Source: Deltaproteobacteria bacterium
Lineage (GTDB): Bacteria; Desulfobacterota_D; UBA1144; Nemesobacterales; UBA2774
Assembly (NCBI GenBank): GCA_040223695.1
Contig: JAVKFU010000019.1
Span: 150,415 to 214,414 of the forward strand
DNA: 64,000 bases
Reading direction: 5' to 3'
Both the position numbers and the translations under genes were made by a program. Under the pieces are notes generated by a model. It made no database searches. It had not been told where the DNA came from and saw only the letters and a program-made list of their open reading frames with translations. Below are positions 26,221 to 34,914 of the stretch, one piece after another (the first letter of the stretch is position 1; each line of letters starts with the position of its first letter).

Positions 26221-28005
26221 ATGGCTTACGAACCCATCGAGGATTACGGTATTATCGGCGATCTGAATACGGTTGCTCATGTGAGCCTGAGCGGCTCTAT
26301 CGATTTTTTCTGCTATCCGGATTTTGACAGCCCGTCGATATTCGTCCGTATACTGGACGATGAAAAAGGCGGTCATTTCAGCATCGCACCGGAATTTGAT
26401 GTGGGCCGCCGCAGCCAGCTTTATCTCCCCGATACAAATATCCTGCTTACCCGGTTCCTCTCCCGGGACGGTATTCTGGAGATTACAGATTTCATGCCGG
26501 TCGTCGCGAAGGACGACGCGTGCCGAATCATTCGCATTGTCCACGCCGTGAAGGGTGAAATCCCCGTGAAAATGGAGTGCAGACCCGCCTTCGATTATGC
26601 GCGGGGAAGTTCTGAAATAAAGCTTGAAAATGATGGCCGGGACGCATTGTTCATGGGACGTGACCTGAGGTTGCGCCTGCAAAGCAGGGAAAGAATGCGG
26701 CAGAGCGGTGGCGGAAAGACCGAGGCCCATTTCACCATGGCCGAAGGCGACTGCACGGCGTTCATGCTGACCTGCGGCGATTGTGAGGATATCCCGTTTA
26801 CTGAAGAGTCCCTCACGAGTGTTCAGGAAGATACCGCCCGCTTCTGGAGGGACTGGATTTCGCAGGCCGATTATAGCGGGAGCTGGCTGGAGATGGTCCG
26901 CCGCTCGGCTCTGGTACTTAAGCTTCTGACTTCAAGGGAGCACGGCTCTATCGTCGCCGCGCCGACCTTCGGTCTGCCTGAAGCGATAGGCGGCTCCCGG
27001 AACTGGGATTATCGCTACTGCTGGATCAGGGATTCGGCGTTTACGGTTTACGCCTTCTTGAGGCTGGGTTTCACGGAAGAAGCCGCGGCCTATATGGAAT
27101 GGATCGAGGAACGGTTCCGCGATTGCGGAAAGGACGGCGCGCTGCAGCTGATGTATGCGGTGGACGGCAGTACGGATCTGGAGGAAAAGGAGCTGGATCA
27201 TCTGGAAGGCTATGAGCACAGCCGCCCGGTGCGCATCGGAAACGCCGCGAAGAATCAGTTCCAGCTCGATATTTACGGGGAGCTACTGGACTCCGTTTAT
27301 CTTGCCGACAAGTACGTGCACAAGATTTCCTACGATGCCTGGATGAATGTGACCCGCACGGTCGAATATGTGTGCGAGAACTGGCGAAAGCCCGATGAGG
27401 GGATATGGGAGTTTCGCGGAGGACAGAAAGAATTTTTACATACGCGCCTTATGTGCTGGGTGGCTGTCGACCGCGCCGTGCGCATGGCGCAGAAGGAATC
27501 ATTGCCAGCGCCGTTTTCACGCTGGTTCGATGTGCGCGGGGAAATATATAACGATATTTTTGACAATTTCTGGGACGAAGAACTGAGGGCTTTTGTACAA
27601 TACAAAGGGGCGAAAACGCTCGACGCTTCCGCGTTACTCATGCCGTTGATGAAGTTCATCTCACCCACGGACCCGCGGTGGCTCTCTACGCTCGACGCGA
27701 TAGGCGAGCGGCTTGTAAGCGATACTCTGGTCCATCGGTACGAGGAAAAGGAATTGGAGGCGCTCGATTCGAGCCAGGAAGGCAGCTTTACAATGTGCTC
27801 TTTCTGGTACATCGAATGCCTGGTCCGCGCCGGACGGACGAAGGAGGCGCGCCTGCTGTTCGACAAGATGATAGGTTACGCTAACCATCTCGGGCTATAC
27901 GCCGAGGAGCTGGGCTATGATGGTCGCCATCTCGGGAACTTTCCGCAGGCTTATACCCATTTGGCCCTGATCAGCGCCGCGAGCGCGCTTGATAGGTTCG
28001 GGTAA
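26221..28005 (+). CDS. GH15 family glucoamylase / trehalase-like glycoside hydrolase
   Basis: The 594-residue protein starts with PIEDYGIIGDLNTVAHVSLSG, the N-terminal beta-sandwich typical of GH15 trehalase-like enzymes, and continues with the (alpha/alpha)6 barrel: GGSRNWDYRYCWIRDSAFT near residue 258, YEHSRPVRIGNAAKNQFQLD near 329, and the closing GNFPQAYTHLALISAA. It hydrolyses alpha-glucans or trehalose to glucose; no signal peptide is seen, so it is cytoplasmic. The WDYRYCWIRD block carries substrate-binding residues. It follows a strong Shine-Dalgarno. The last 66 coding bases recur as a relic at 18712. Confidence 0.93.
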   Translation: MAYEPIEDYGIIGDLNTVAHVSLSGSIDFFCYPDFDSPSIFVRILDDEKGGHFSIAPEFDVGRRSQLYLPDTNILLTRFLSRDGILEITDFMPVVAKDDACRIIRIVHAVKGEIPVKMECRPAFDYARGSSEIKLENDGRDALFMGRDLRLRLQSRERMRQSGGGKTEAHFTMAEGDCTAFMLTCGDCEDIPFTEESLTSVQEDTARFWRDWISQADYSGSWLEMVRRSALVLKLLTSREHGSIVAAPTFGLPEAIGGSRNWDYRYCWIRDSAFTVYAFLRLGFTEEAAAYMEWIEERFRDCGKDGALQLMYAVDGSTDLEEKELDHLEGYEHSRPVRIGNAAKNQFQLDIYGELLDSVYLADKYVHKISYDAWMNVTRTVEYVCENWRKPDEGIWEFRGGQKEFLHTRLMCWVAVDRAVRMAQKESLPAPFSRWFDVRGEIYNDIFDNFWDEELRAFVQYKGAKTLDASALLMPLMKFISPTDPRWLSTLDAIGERLVSDTLVHRYEEKELEALDSSQEGSFTMCSFWYIECLVRAGRTKEARLLFDKMIGYANHLGLYAEELGYDGRHLGNFPQAYTHLALISAASALDRFG

Positions 28006-28115
28006 AGAATACATTGCCTGAGAGAGGGTATAAATTTTCAGGCTGCCTCCATTAATCCCGCTTTTGGTCGGAAGAGGGAAGGCTTCATCATCAGCTTTTT
28101 CTTCTGCCGGCGAGG
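27920..28115 (+). repeat. GH15 3' end and flank, repeat copy B
   Basis: This segment is the functional-context copy of the direct repeat whose relic lies at 18692-18884. Both share the last 22 codons, the stop, and about 105 bases of flank. The flank includes the strings ATAAATTTTCAGGC and CCCGCTTTTGGTCGG, exact in both copies. The copies lie 9.2 kb apart in the same orientation. Confidence 0.9.
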
Positions 28116-28460
28116 TATGGGAATTCCCGCAGTTTTTAGTCCCGGCCGGTGCATGATCTTTTCAGCTGAATATCAGCCGGGAGCATAAACTTACTGTTAA
28201 ACCTGACCCAGGACTAATAGCAAACAGGGTATCAGAAAGACCGGAGCCGAAGCCTGACAGACCCAGGCAGTGGTGGGGAAGAGATATGACGAAGTGACTA
28301 AACAGAGAAGCCGGTTCAGGTGGAAGAGGAGTATCACAAGAATTGTACTTCACATAAAAACCCTGTTTGGTCGTTAGGAGGCAGCGTACAAATTAGTTGA
28401 CTTTCCCAACGGAAAGCCCTAAGTTTTGTTAACTAAATTTTGTCTTAAGGGAAGGATAAA
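28116..28460. other. Intergenic region with a small hairpin upstream of the Cys-rich gene
   Basis: No coding frame is credible here. At 28401-28416 CTTTCC and GGAAAG form a 6-bp stem with a CAAC loop, 45 bases ahead of the next ATG. It could act in the leader of that gene, but no known riboswitch pattern was recognised. Confidence 0.35.
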
Positions 28461-29429
28461 ATGAAAAAAAGAATGATACTGTTGGCATTTGCCCTCACAT
28501 GGTTTGCAATATTGCTAAATGGCAGCATATTAAGGGCTGCTGACTCCGAAACATGCGAGCCAAAGTCCGGTTTTTTGATTCTCAATGACCAGAGTTACGC
28601 TCTCTGTGCCACAGCGACTTGTTTCGGCTTTAATCAGCTCGCTTATTGCAAATGTAATCTCCTGAACGGCAATAGCATTAGCCTCCCTTTTGAATACGGC
28701 GATAATCAAAATATCTGTACTTTGAATGAGCAGGGCAAGACTAATGGCTTTAGGGCAAGTACTTTTAGTTTTCCCGAGGGCGCGGAGTACCCGGATGGCA
28801 AGCTGGCTCTTTACACCTGCCCCGGAGAGGTCAATAAAGGTGAAGGCGGATTTGCCGCACGTGGCTCGTACGCGCAATGTGATGGAGGTCTTTGCTTTAC
28901 GAGTACTGAGGGCAACATGTTTCCGGGCTTTGCTGACGCGTTGCTCCAGAATGAAATTATTTGCTCCTGCCCGTTTGCGACCAGTTGCGAAATTTTATCA
29001 GAAAATCCGGCAGGTTATCAAATTTCCGGTCCATACGAGGGAGAATGCAATCCGGACGCCTGTGAAAGGTGTAATGCGGCTACTTTAACCGAAGACGAAT
29101 GTAAACTTCCCAACCCTGTATCCCAAATAGGTGTTCAAGAAAATATACCTGTCGGAGCTCAAACCGGAGTCCCCGAAGCTTTAGCGTGTTTACTGCTGGA
29201 TGGCAATGTTCCAGATGCGAATAGTTGTCTCTGTCAATGTGCCTCGGTTGACAGTGATGGGATTTGTACGGAATGGACTGTAGAGGACAAATCCCCATTG
29301 GAAGTTTCCTGCACGATGACCGGGAATGGCGATAGTTGTTCAATTGCTCCAATGGGCGCTTCACCGCCAATTCCACTTTATTTGTTTATTCCTCTATTCA
29401 TTCTGATAAGGAAATTTTGGAGGGCGTAG
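28461..29429 (+). CDS. Cysteine-rich exported protein with C-terminal membrane tail
   Basis: I do not recognise a family. The 322-residue product has a signal peptide (residues 1-27, ending near LRAAD), 23 cysteines afterwards, many in CxC or CxxC-like spacing (YCKC, ICSC, CERC, SCLCQC), and a C-terminal segment PPIPLYLFIPLFILIRKFWRA of a Pro-containing hydrophobic helix plus basic end. That tripartite tail resembles sorting signals removed by exosortase- or rhombosortase-type enzymes, though no canonical PEP motif is seen. The protein is probably disulfide-bonded outside the cytoplasm. GGAAGGA precedes ATG. It stands alone. Confidence 0.75.
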   Translation: MKKRMILLAFALTWFAILLNGSILRAADSETCEPKSGFLILNDQSYALCATATCFGFNQLAYCKCNLLNGNSISLPFEYGDNQNICTLNEQGKTNGFRASTFSFPEGAEYPDGKLALYTCPGEVNKGEGGFAARGSYAQCDGGLCFTSTEGNMFPGFADALLQNEIICSCPFATSCEILSENPAGYQISGPYEGECNPDACERCNAATLTEDECKLPNPVSQIGVQENIPVGAQTGVPEALACLLLDGNVPDANSCLCQCASVDSDGICTEWTVEDKSPLEVSCTMTGNGDSCSIAPMGASPPIPLYLFIPLFILIRKFWRA

Positions 29430-29634
29430 CAACTATTTTCCAAACGGTATTTCTGACTGGCGTGGACATCATATCCAATCTTATAAGGGTCCATAGTATA
29501 AGTTAGATTTTGGAAAGTGAATCCTATAGAGTAGGTAATCAGAATCTCTACCGGGATTAACCTATTATAATTTCCAACTTAAATCGAGCTTGACGAAAGA
29601 GGGAGCAGTACAAAATAAACAATCTCGTATCGAA
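29430..29634. other. Convergent intergenic region
   Basis: About 205 AT-rich bases lie between the stops of the Cys-rich gene and the isochorismatase gene. No strong terminator hairpin or gene is apparent. Confidence 0.3.
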
Positions 29635-30306
29635 TCAGCTGTTTTTTATATTTTCTATGGCTTCATCCGTGGTCCAAACGGTATTCGCCAGAAAACGAAA
29701 ATTGATAAGAGCTGTTTGATATCCGTCTCCTTCCGGTACTTTAGCGGCGGCTGTGGCGTCTTTGACAACTGCGACTTCAAACCCTTGCTCCAGCAGTTCC
29801 CTCATATGAGATTCTACACACAGGTTAGCCGACATTCCCCCGAGAATTACTTTGTCAATACCGCGCTTTCTGAGCTGCAATACCAGGTCGTTGGATTCTG
29901 GTCCGTACACTTTGTGCGGGCTGACAACAACAGTTTTCCTGTCATTTATATATGGCTTGTACCGTTCAAGCCAGTCGGCGCCCGAACCTTCAAAATCATC
30001 TAAGTTGAGTGGGTCCTTCCGGTCAAACATATTAATTTCGTGCATTAATTTCTCTAAAGCACCTTCAAATTTCCAGCCGTGATCCGTCGGGTAATAATAA
30101 TGAGGCGATATAAAGACGGGTAAATCACTGTCTTTGGCGGTTTTTAACAGCGACTCGATATTGTTAACAGTGTTATTCTCTTTTACGCTCTCTCCTACAA
30201 CCTCCCATGTGGCGCCTTTGGGGCTCAAGAAATCATTTTGGGGATCAGTTAAGACCAAAGCGGTACGCTCTTTGTCGATGTCCATGCCCGGATTTGGTAA
30301 TGCCAT
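29635..30306 (-). CDS. Isochorismatase-family cysteine hydrolase
   Basis: The 223-residue protein carries the catalytic triad of this family: Asp in ALVLTDPQNDFL (about residue 21), Lys in VSPHKVYGP (about 131) and Cys in GGMSANLCVESH (about 163), with the usual cis-peptide before the cysteine region. Members hydrolyse nicotinamide, N-carbamoyl compounds, isochorismate or related amides; the substrate here cannot be told. ATG at 30304-30306 follows GGAGG. It stands alone, convergent with the Cys-rich gene. Confidence 0.92.
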   Translation of the reverse strand: MALPNPGMDIDKERTALVLTDPQNDFLSPKGATWEVVGESVKENNTVNNIESLLKTAKDSDLPVFISPHYYYPTDHGWKFEGALEKLMHEINMFDRKDPLNLDDFEGSGADWLERYKPYINDRKTVVVSPHKVYGPESNDLVLQLRKRGIDKVILGGMSANLCVESHMRELLEQGFEVAVVKDATAAAKVPEGDGYQTALINFRFLANTVWTTDEAIENIKNS

Positions 30307-30495
30307 ATCGATTCACCTCCTAACAGAATAATATAAGTAATTACGAACGGGATATAATAGGTGAGATGTTATAATGGAGAATTGGATTCAGTACGGTTGG
30401 TGTTAGCAAGCCTGAAAATGTACGCGACCCGGAATAATTCTCCCACTAATTTCCACCGTAACATAGGTACTCTCTTAAGGTTCGCAATTGACTAA
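30307..30495. other. Intergenic region between isochorismatase gene and truncated comM
   Basis: The 189 bases show no feature I can support. The isochorismatase promoter would lie here on the minus strand. Confidence 0.3.
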
Positions 30496-31389
30496 CTAAA
30501 CGATGCTTCTATCTAAAGATCTGTACTGAATAGCCTCTGAAATATGGTGCGAAAGGACGGTTTCGGACTCGTCTAGGTCGGCTATGGTGCGGGCGACCTT
30601 CAATATTCTGTCATAGGCCCTTGCGCTGAGTCCCAGTTTATCAATCGCCGTCTCAAGCAGCCTGACCCCTTTTTCATCGGGGCGGGACGCCTTTCTGACC
30701 ATAGAAGGGGACATCTGTGAATTCGAATGAATCTTCGATCTCTTGAATCTGGCTTTCTGTATTTCCCTCGCACTGTTGACGCGGCTCTTTATGGGTGAGG
30801 AGCTTTCCCCCCCGGCCTCATCGGCCAGTTCCTTGTATCTCACGGGCGGGACCTCGATGTGTATGTCTATCCTGTCGAGTAGAGGGCCCGACACCCTCGC
30901 CCTGTATTTCTGAATCTGCATGGGGGAGCATGTGCATTCCTTCTGCGGGTCGCCGTGATAGCCGCAGGGGCAGGGGTTCATCGCTGCCACCAACATGAAG
31001 TTCGCCGGATAGGTGATCGAGGTCGTGGCCCTCGAAATAGTCACCATGCCATCCTCAAGGGGCTGCCGCATCACCTCAAGCACGTTCTTGCGGAATTCGG
31101 GAAGCTCGTCGAGAAACAATACGCCGTTATGAGCGAGGCTTACCTCGCCCGGCTTGGGTATGGCGCCGCCCCCGATAAGCCCCGCGTCGCTTATGGTATG
31201 GTGAGGGGAGCGGAATGGCCTTGTCGCAAAGAGGGATGAGTGGTCGGGAAGGAGACCGGTTACGGAATAGATTTTAGTCGTCTCGAGCGCCTCATCGAAG
31301 CTCATATCGGGAAGAATTGAGGGGAGCCTTCTCACAAGCATTGCTTTTCCAGTTCCCTGACAGCCGGTTATTAAGTGTGATTGGATCAT
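30496..31389 (-). pseudogene. comM: Truncated comM/yifB (Mg-chelatase-like AAA ATPase), N-terminal third missing
   Basis: The 297 residues match the ATPase and C-terminal parts of ComM/Yif[61 protein letters not shown] full protein has about 500 residues with an N-terminal S5/Lon-like domain that is absent here. The Walker A reads GCQGTGKA where the family has GPPGSGKT, losing the Ser/Thr that binds magnesium. Truncation plus a spoiled Walker A indicates a pseudogene, though the remaining frame is intact over 894 bases. A second tiny comM relic lies at 24304-24356. Confidence 0.85.
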
Positions 31390-31783
31390 TTTTAACCTGC
31401 CGATATTATTATAAATTTATGGATTATTCTGTTTGAGTTGAGCTATTTTTGAGCTAGATTCTGTGTCTTACACTCTGCAACTATTATCTTTAGCGATACC
31501 GAAATGAATATTAAAATATGTATTGAATCTGTGGCAACCTGAGCTATAATTTGATTCGTAATTTAGATGAAATAATGAAAAAAATAGACTAACTTGTTGA
31601 AACATTGCGAATTTATACAGCCTGTATTTTGCCCATTCACAATAAATTCTGATAACTTTATCAATTCGACAAGCATCGGAAAATACCGCAGCACATCAAT
31701 TCTTAGTATCTACCGTATTTATGACATAAAGTCCCAACTTCGTTAGAAAGGAGATCAGTACATTTACCTGAGTAGCAGGATGA
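31390..31783. other. AT-rich intergenic region upstream of truncated comM
   Basis: This is where the missing N-terminal third of comM should be. On the minus strand no LonB/S5-like peptide is recognisable in any frame, so the sequence was replaced, not merely frameshifted. It also holds the upstream region of the FAD oxidase gene, with AAAGGAG near 31747. Confidence 0.45.
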
Positions 31784-33151
31784 ATGGATACTAATATGAC
31801 ATTAAAGCAACAAATCTCAGGCCGTGTGGTGCATAGAAGCGATAAAGATTATGAGAGCATAAGAAGTGCTATGGTATGGAATGGTTTAAAGCCCGACCGG
31901 AAGCCTAAATTAATCGTACAGGCTGCCTCAGAGCAGGATGTGATCGAGAGTGTAAACTATGCTCGAGAGAATAAGATGAAGATCGCTGTCCGCGGCGGCG
32001 GTCACAGTTGGTGCGGGTCTTCTCTTCGCGATGGCGGTATTTTACTCGACTTGTCTCAACTTAAAGCGATAGAAGTCGATCCCGAAAAAAGAGTGGCTAC
32101 CGTCCAACCGGTCGTAACGAATCGTGAGTTTGCACGGAAGCTGGCTGCATACGATTTGGCTTTTCCATTTGGTCATTGCCCAAGCGTCCCAATCAGCGGT
32201 TACATCCTAAGTGGTGGTTTAGGATGGAATAGCGGCTTCTGGGGAGTTGCCTGCTTCAGTCTCTTTGCTTTAGATGTTGTCACCGCTGACGGCAAGTTGG
32301 TCACAGCCACAGAGGATGAGAATTCGGACCTACTCTGGGCAGCCAGAGGCTCCGGGCCGGGGTTCTTTGGTGTGGCAACTAAATATTATTTACGAGTCTA
32401 TACGCTGCCTAAAGCAATTATAACCAGCACGCTGATGTTTCCGCTAGATAGCTTTCCTGAGATAATAAAGTGGGCGGAGAACATAGCCGGTATACTGCCT
32501 CCTTATGTAGAGCTAACCTTGCTATTCACTAGCCCGCCACCTCCAATAGCCGATCGATGCGAGAGAGTAATTACGATTGTGGCGACCGCGTTTGCAGATA
32601 CAACAGAGATTGCATCTGAAGCATTAGCGGTTTTGGCAAACTGTCCAATCGAAAATATATTGATTAAGGACCTGAACGCGAACACGCCTTTTGATGTCTT
32701 ATTTGATCAGATGGAAAGTCTCTGGCCGAAAGGCAAACGTTATGCTGTTGATAATATTTGGACGAACGCTAAAACCCTTACAGTGCTATCAACTCTACGA
32801 GACCAGGTTGTTAAGGCCCCATCCCCCAAGTCCTTTGCATTCTCACTTATTCTTACGGCTTCTCGAAACTCGCCACCTATGCCTGACGCTGCATTTTCGA
32901 TGATTGCCCCGATTTTTATTCATTGCAGTGCTATTTGGGACGATACCGACAAGGATGAATCCAACATAGATTGGCTTCGCTCGACTATGCGGGCTTTTGA
33001 ACCTATGGGGGTCGGACATTATATCGGCGAAGCGGATCTGACTGCACACACTTCGCGCTCATCCAGATCATTCAAACAAAGAAACTGGGAACGCATAGAG
33101 GAATTACGTAAGAAATACGACCCGAGCGGGGTTTTCCACACTTACTTGTAA
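31784..33151 (+). CDS. FAD-linked oxidoreductase, berberine-bridge-enzyme type (bicovalent flavin likely)
   Basis: The 455-residue PCMH-type flavoprotein has an FAD-binding N-terminal half and a substrate domain. His in RGGGHSWCGSS (about residue 74) is the usual covalent FAD site. The GHCPSVPISGYILSGG segment has Cys at the position where berberine-bridge enzymes hold a second covalent bond, so bicovalent flavin is predicted. Such enzymes oxidise sugars, alcohols or alkaloid-like compounds with O2. The C-terminal KYDPSGVFHTYL is typical. The second family member in this window (55678) lacks that Cys. A GNAT gene follows 100 bases later. Confidence 0.88.
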   Translation: MDTNMTLKQQISGRVVHRSDKDYESIRSAMVWNGLKPDRKPKLIVQAASEQDVIESVNYARENKMKIAVRGGGHSWCGSSLRDGGILLDLSQLKAIEVDPEKRVATVQPVVTNREFARKLAAYDLAFPFGHCPSVPISGYILSGGLGWNSGFWGVACFSLFALDVVTADGKLVTATEDENSDLLWAARGSGPGFFGVATKYYLRVYTLPKAIITSTLMFPLDSFPEIIKWAENIAGILPPYVELTLLFTSPPPPIADRCERVITIVATAFADTTEIASEALAVLANCPIENILIKDLNANTPFDVLFDQMESLWPKGKRYAVDNIWTNAKTLTVLSTLRDQVVKAPSPKSFAFSLILTASRNSPPMPDAAFSMIAPIFIHCSAIWDDTDKDESNIDWLRSTMRAFEPMGVGHYIGEADLTAHTSRSSRSFKQRNWERIEELRKKYDPSGVFHTYL

Positions 33152-33251
33152 TCCATTCGAATGAGAATATGAGCATAATGAATTGGTTAAACACAGAAGA
33201 AATACTCAGTTGAGTGAACACAACAATAAAAGTTGTTAAGGAGGTAAAGAA

Positions 33252-34199
33252 ATGACTATGAAAATAAAGGAAGAAAATATAAAAACGCCCGAAATAAAAG
33301 TTAATTACCCGGAGCAGCCGTTAAAAATCGACCAAGGCGATGAGTTGCAGCTGGTTCCAGCTACGGAGGAATTTGTAGAGGAACTAGGAAGAATATGCTT
33401 TGAAGCTTTCAAAAGTATCCACGATAAGCACTCATTCCAGAGAGATTTTCCCGGCCCTGAGGTTGCTGTAGACGTAATTAGAATGTTTGTTGAACGCGAC
33501 GATTTTTACGGTGTAGTAGCATTGATAAACGGTAAACCGGCCGGATCTAATTTTCTTTCGCTAAGCGACCCTACAGCCGGAGTGGGTCCCATTACGGTTG
33601 ACCCTGAGTGTCATTCAAAGGGAATAGGCAGAGCGTTGATGAAAGATGTGCTTATTTACGCGGAGAAAAACCACATAGGGCAGATAAGATTACTCCAGGA
33701 TTCGTTTAATGTGTCATCATTATCTCTCTATGCCTCCCTGGGTTTCGATGTAAAGGAGGCCGTAGCTCTAATGCAAGCCGTACCAACCGGTCATACTTCA
33801 AAAAGAGTACGTCCTGCCGTTGAGGATTATATTAATGATATGGATGAGTTATGTCGAAAGAATTACAAGATCAGCCGCCGTAATGAAATAGCCGCTGCTA
33901 TTAAGTTCGGATTCTCACCGCTTATAATTGAACGAGATGATAGAATTACGGGATACCTGATCCCAGGATTTCTCGGGCACGGTGTTGCTGAAACTGAAGA
34001 GGATGCTTTGGAGCTTATAAGTGAAGCAGCTCGACTTCTTCCTCCTGAATACGCAAAATTTTTCTGTCCGCTCAGAGAACACAATCTATACCGCAAGTTA
34101 CTTAAGAGTCGGCATCGGGCAATAAAAGTAATGAACCTCATGTCGTTCGGAACTTACGATGCTCCTGATGAAGTGTGGATGCCTTCAGTGCTATTGTAA
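33252..34199 (+). CDS. GNAT-family N-acetyltransferase, two-lobed
   Basis: The 315-residue protein has a GNAT core with the acetyl-CoA loop VDPECHSKGIGRALMKDV (about residue 117) and the following LYASLGFDVKEAV. After about residue 185 comes a second, weaker acetyltransferase-like lobe (ISRRNEIAAAIKFGFSPLII...GYLIPGFLGHG). The target is unknown. ATG at 33252 follows a strong AAGGAGG. The 100-base gap from the FAD oxidase gene permits co-transcription. Confidence 0.85.
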   Translation: MTMKIKEENIKTPEIKVNYPEQPLKIDQGDELQLVPATEEFVEELGRICFEAFKSIHDKHSFQRDFPGPEVAVDVIRMFVERDDFYGVVALINGKPAGSNFLSLSDPTAGVGPITVDPECHSKGIGRALMKDVLIYAEKNHIGQIRLLQDSFNVSSLSLYASLGFDVKEAVALMQAVPTGHTSKRVRPAVEDYINDMDELCRKNYKISRRNEIAAAIKFGFSPLIIERDDRITGYLIPGFLGHGVAETEEDALELISEAARLLPPEYAKFFCPLREHNLYRKLLKSRHRAIKVMNLMSFGTYDAPDEVWMPSVLL

Positions 34200-34242
34200 A
34201 ATAAAATTCCGTACTAATCGTGGATCTGTTTGAAGGATAGTA

Positions 34243-34914
34243 TTAAAGTTCATTACGAATTGCCATAAAGAGCGCGATGGCGCCGACTAAAAGGAGAGCC
34301 GCGGCCCAAATCAAATCGAAGTTGATCCATTTCTGCCTTAGAACGGCGAGGGACAGCTTCTTGTAGACGATCCAGGCTACAGCGCCCATTACCGCGAACA
34401 TGGCTATCGTGTGCAAACCCACTGCCAGTAATAATCCGGTTCCGGGGTGGGCGTCCACACCGGGCGCGCAGTATTCCTCGGCTATACCTAGCAATGACGG
34501 CGCGACCATCAACCCGGCCCCGTGCGCAGTTGCCATAAGGAACGACCATACAAAGAGGTCGCGAATACCCACCTTCATGCCCACCCACCTGGGGTGGCGG
34601 TAGTAGTTGAATAACTTATATATACCGAAGGTCAGCAGAACAACAGCCGTAAGAATTTGCAACGCGGTCGAGGAAACGAAACGAATCCCCGCGAGTACAA
34701 TCAGAGCTACCAAAACCACTGAAGCGGCATGCCCCGCCGCGATCGGAAATAGGGAAATCCATACAACTCTGCCGTTCTGTTGCTGAAGGCCCAATGAAAG
34801 GGCGAATAACCATCCCATTGCCGGGTTGAGACCATGATAAGCGCCGAAACCGATCATCACCAGAAAGTTGCCGAGTGAATCAGGAAGGATAGCAGAATGA
34901 ATCTGTGGAAGCAT
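34243..34914 (-). CDS. Polytopic membrane protein of unknown function
   Basis: The 223-residue protein has about six helices with conserved-looking polar motifs inside membrane segments: MIGFGAYHGLNPAMGWLFAL, FPIAAGHAASVV and MATAHGAGLMVAPSLL. The HGxNP and HGAG motifs resemble metal-transporter families such as NiCoT/UreH-like proteins, but I cannot assign one. ATG at 34914 is the most likely start; it overlaps the end of the SBP56 gene by 35 bases, which suggests translational coupling and a shared function. Confidence 0.65.
   Translation of the reverse strand: MLPQIHSAILPDSLGNFLVMIGFGAYHGLNPAMGWLFALSLGLQQQNGRVVWISLFPIAAGHAASVVLVALIVLAGIRFVSSTALQILTAVVLLTFGIYKLFNYYRHPRWVGMKVGIRDLFVWSFLMATAHGAGLMVAPSLLGIAEEYCAPGVDAHPGTGLLLAVGLHTIAMFAVMGAVAWIVYKKLSLAVLRQKWINFDLIWAAALLLVGAIALFMAIRNEL

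Noticed and set aside
28401..28416. Riboswitch (cyclic-di-GMP type) ahead of the Cys-rich gene
   Set aside because: Only a simple 6-bp hairpin is present. The conserved aptamer sequences are absent.
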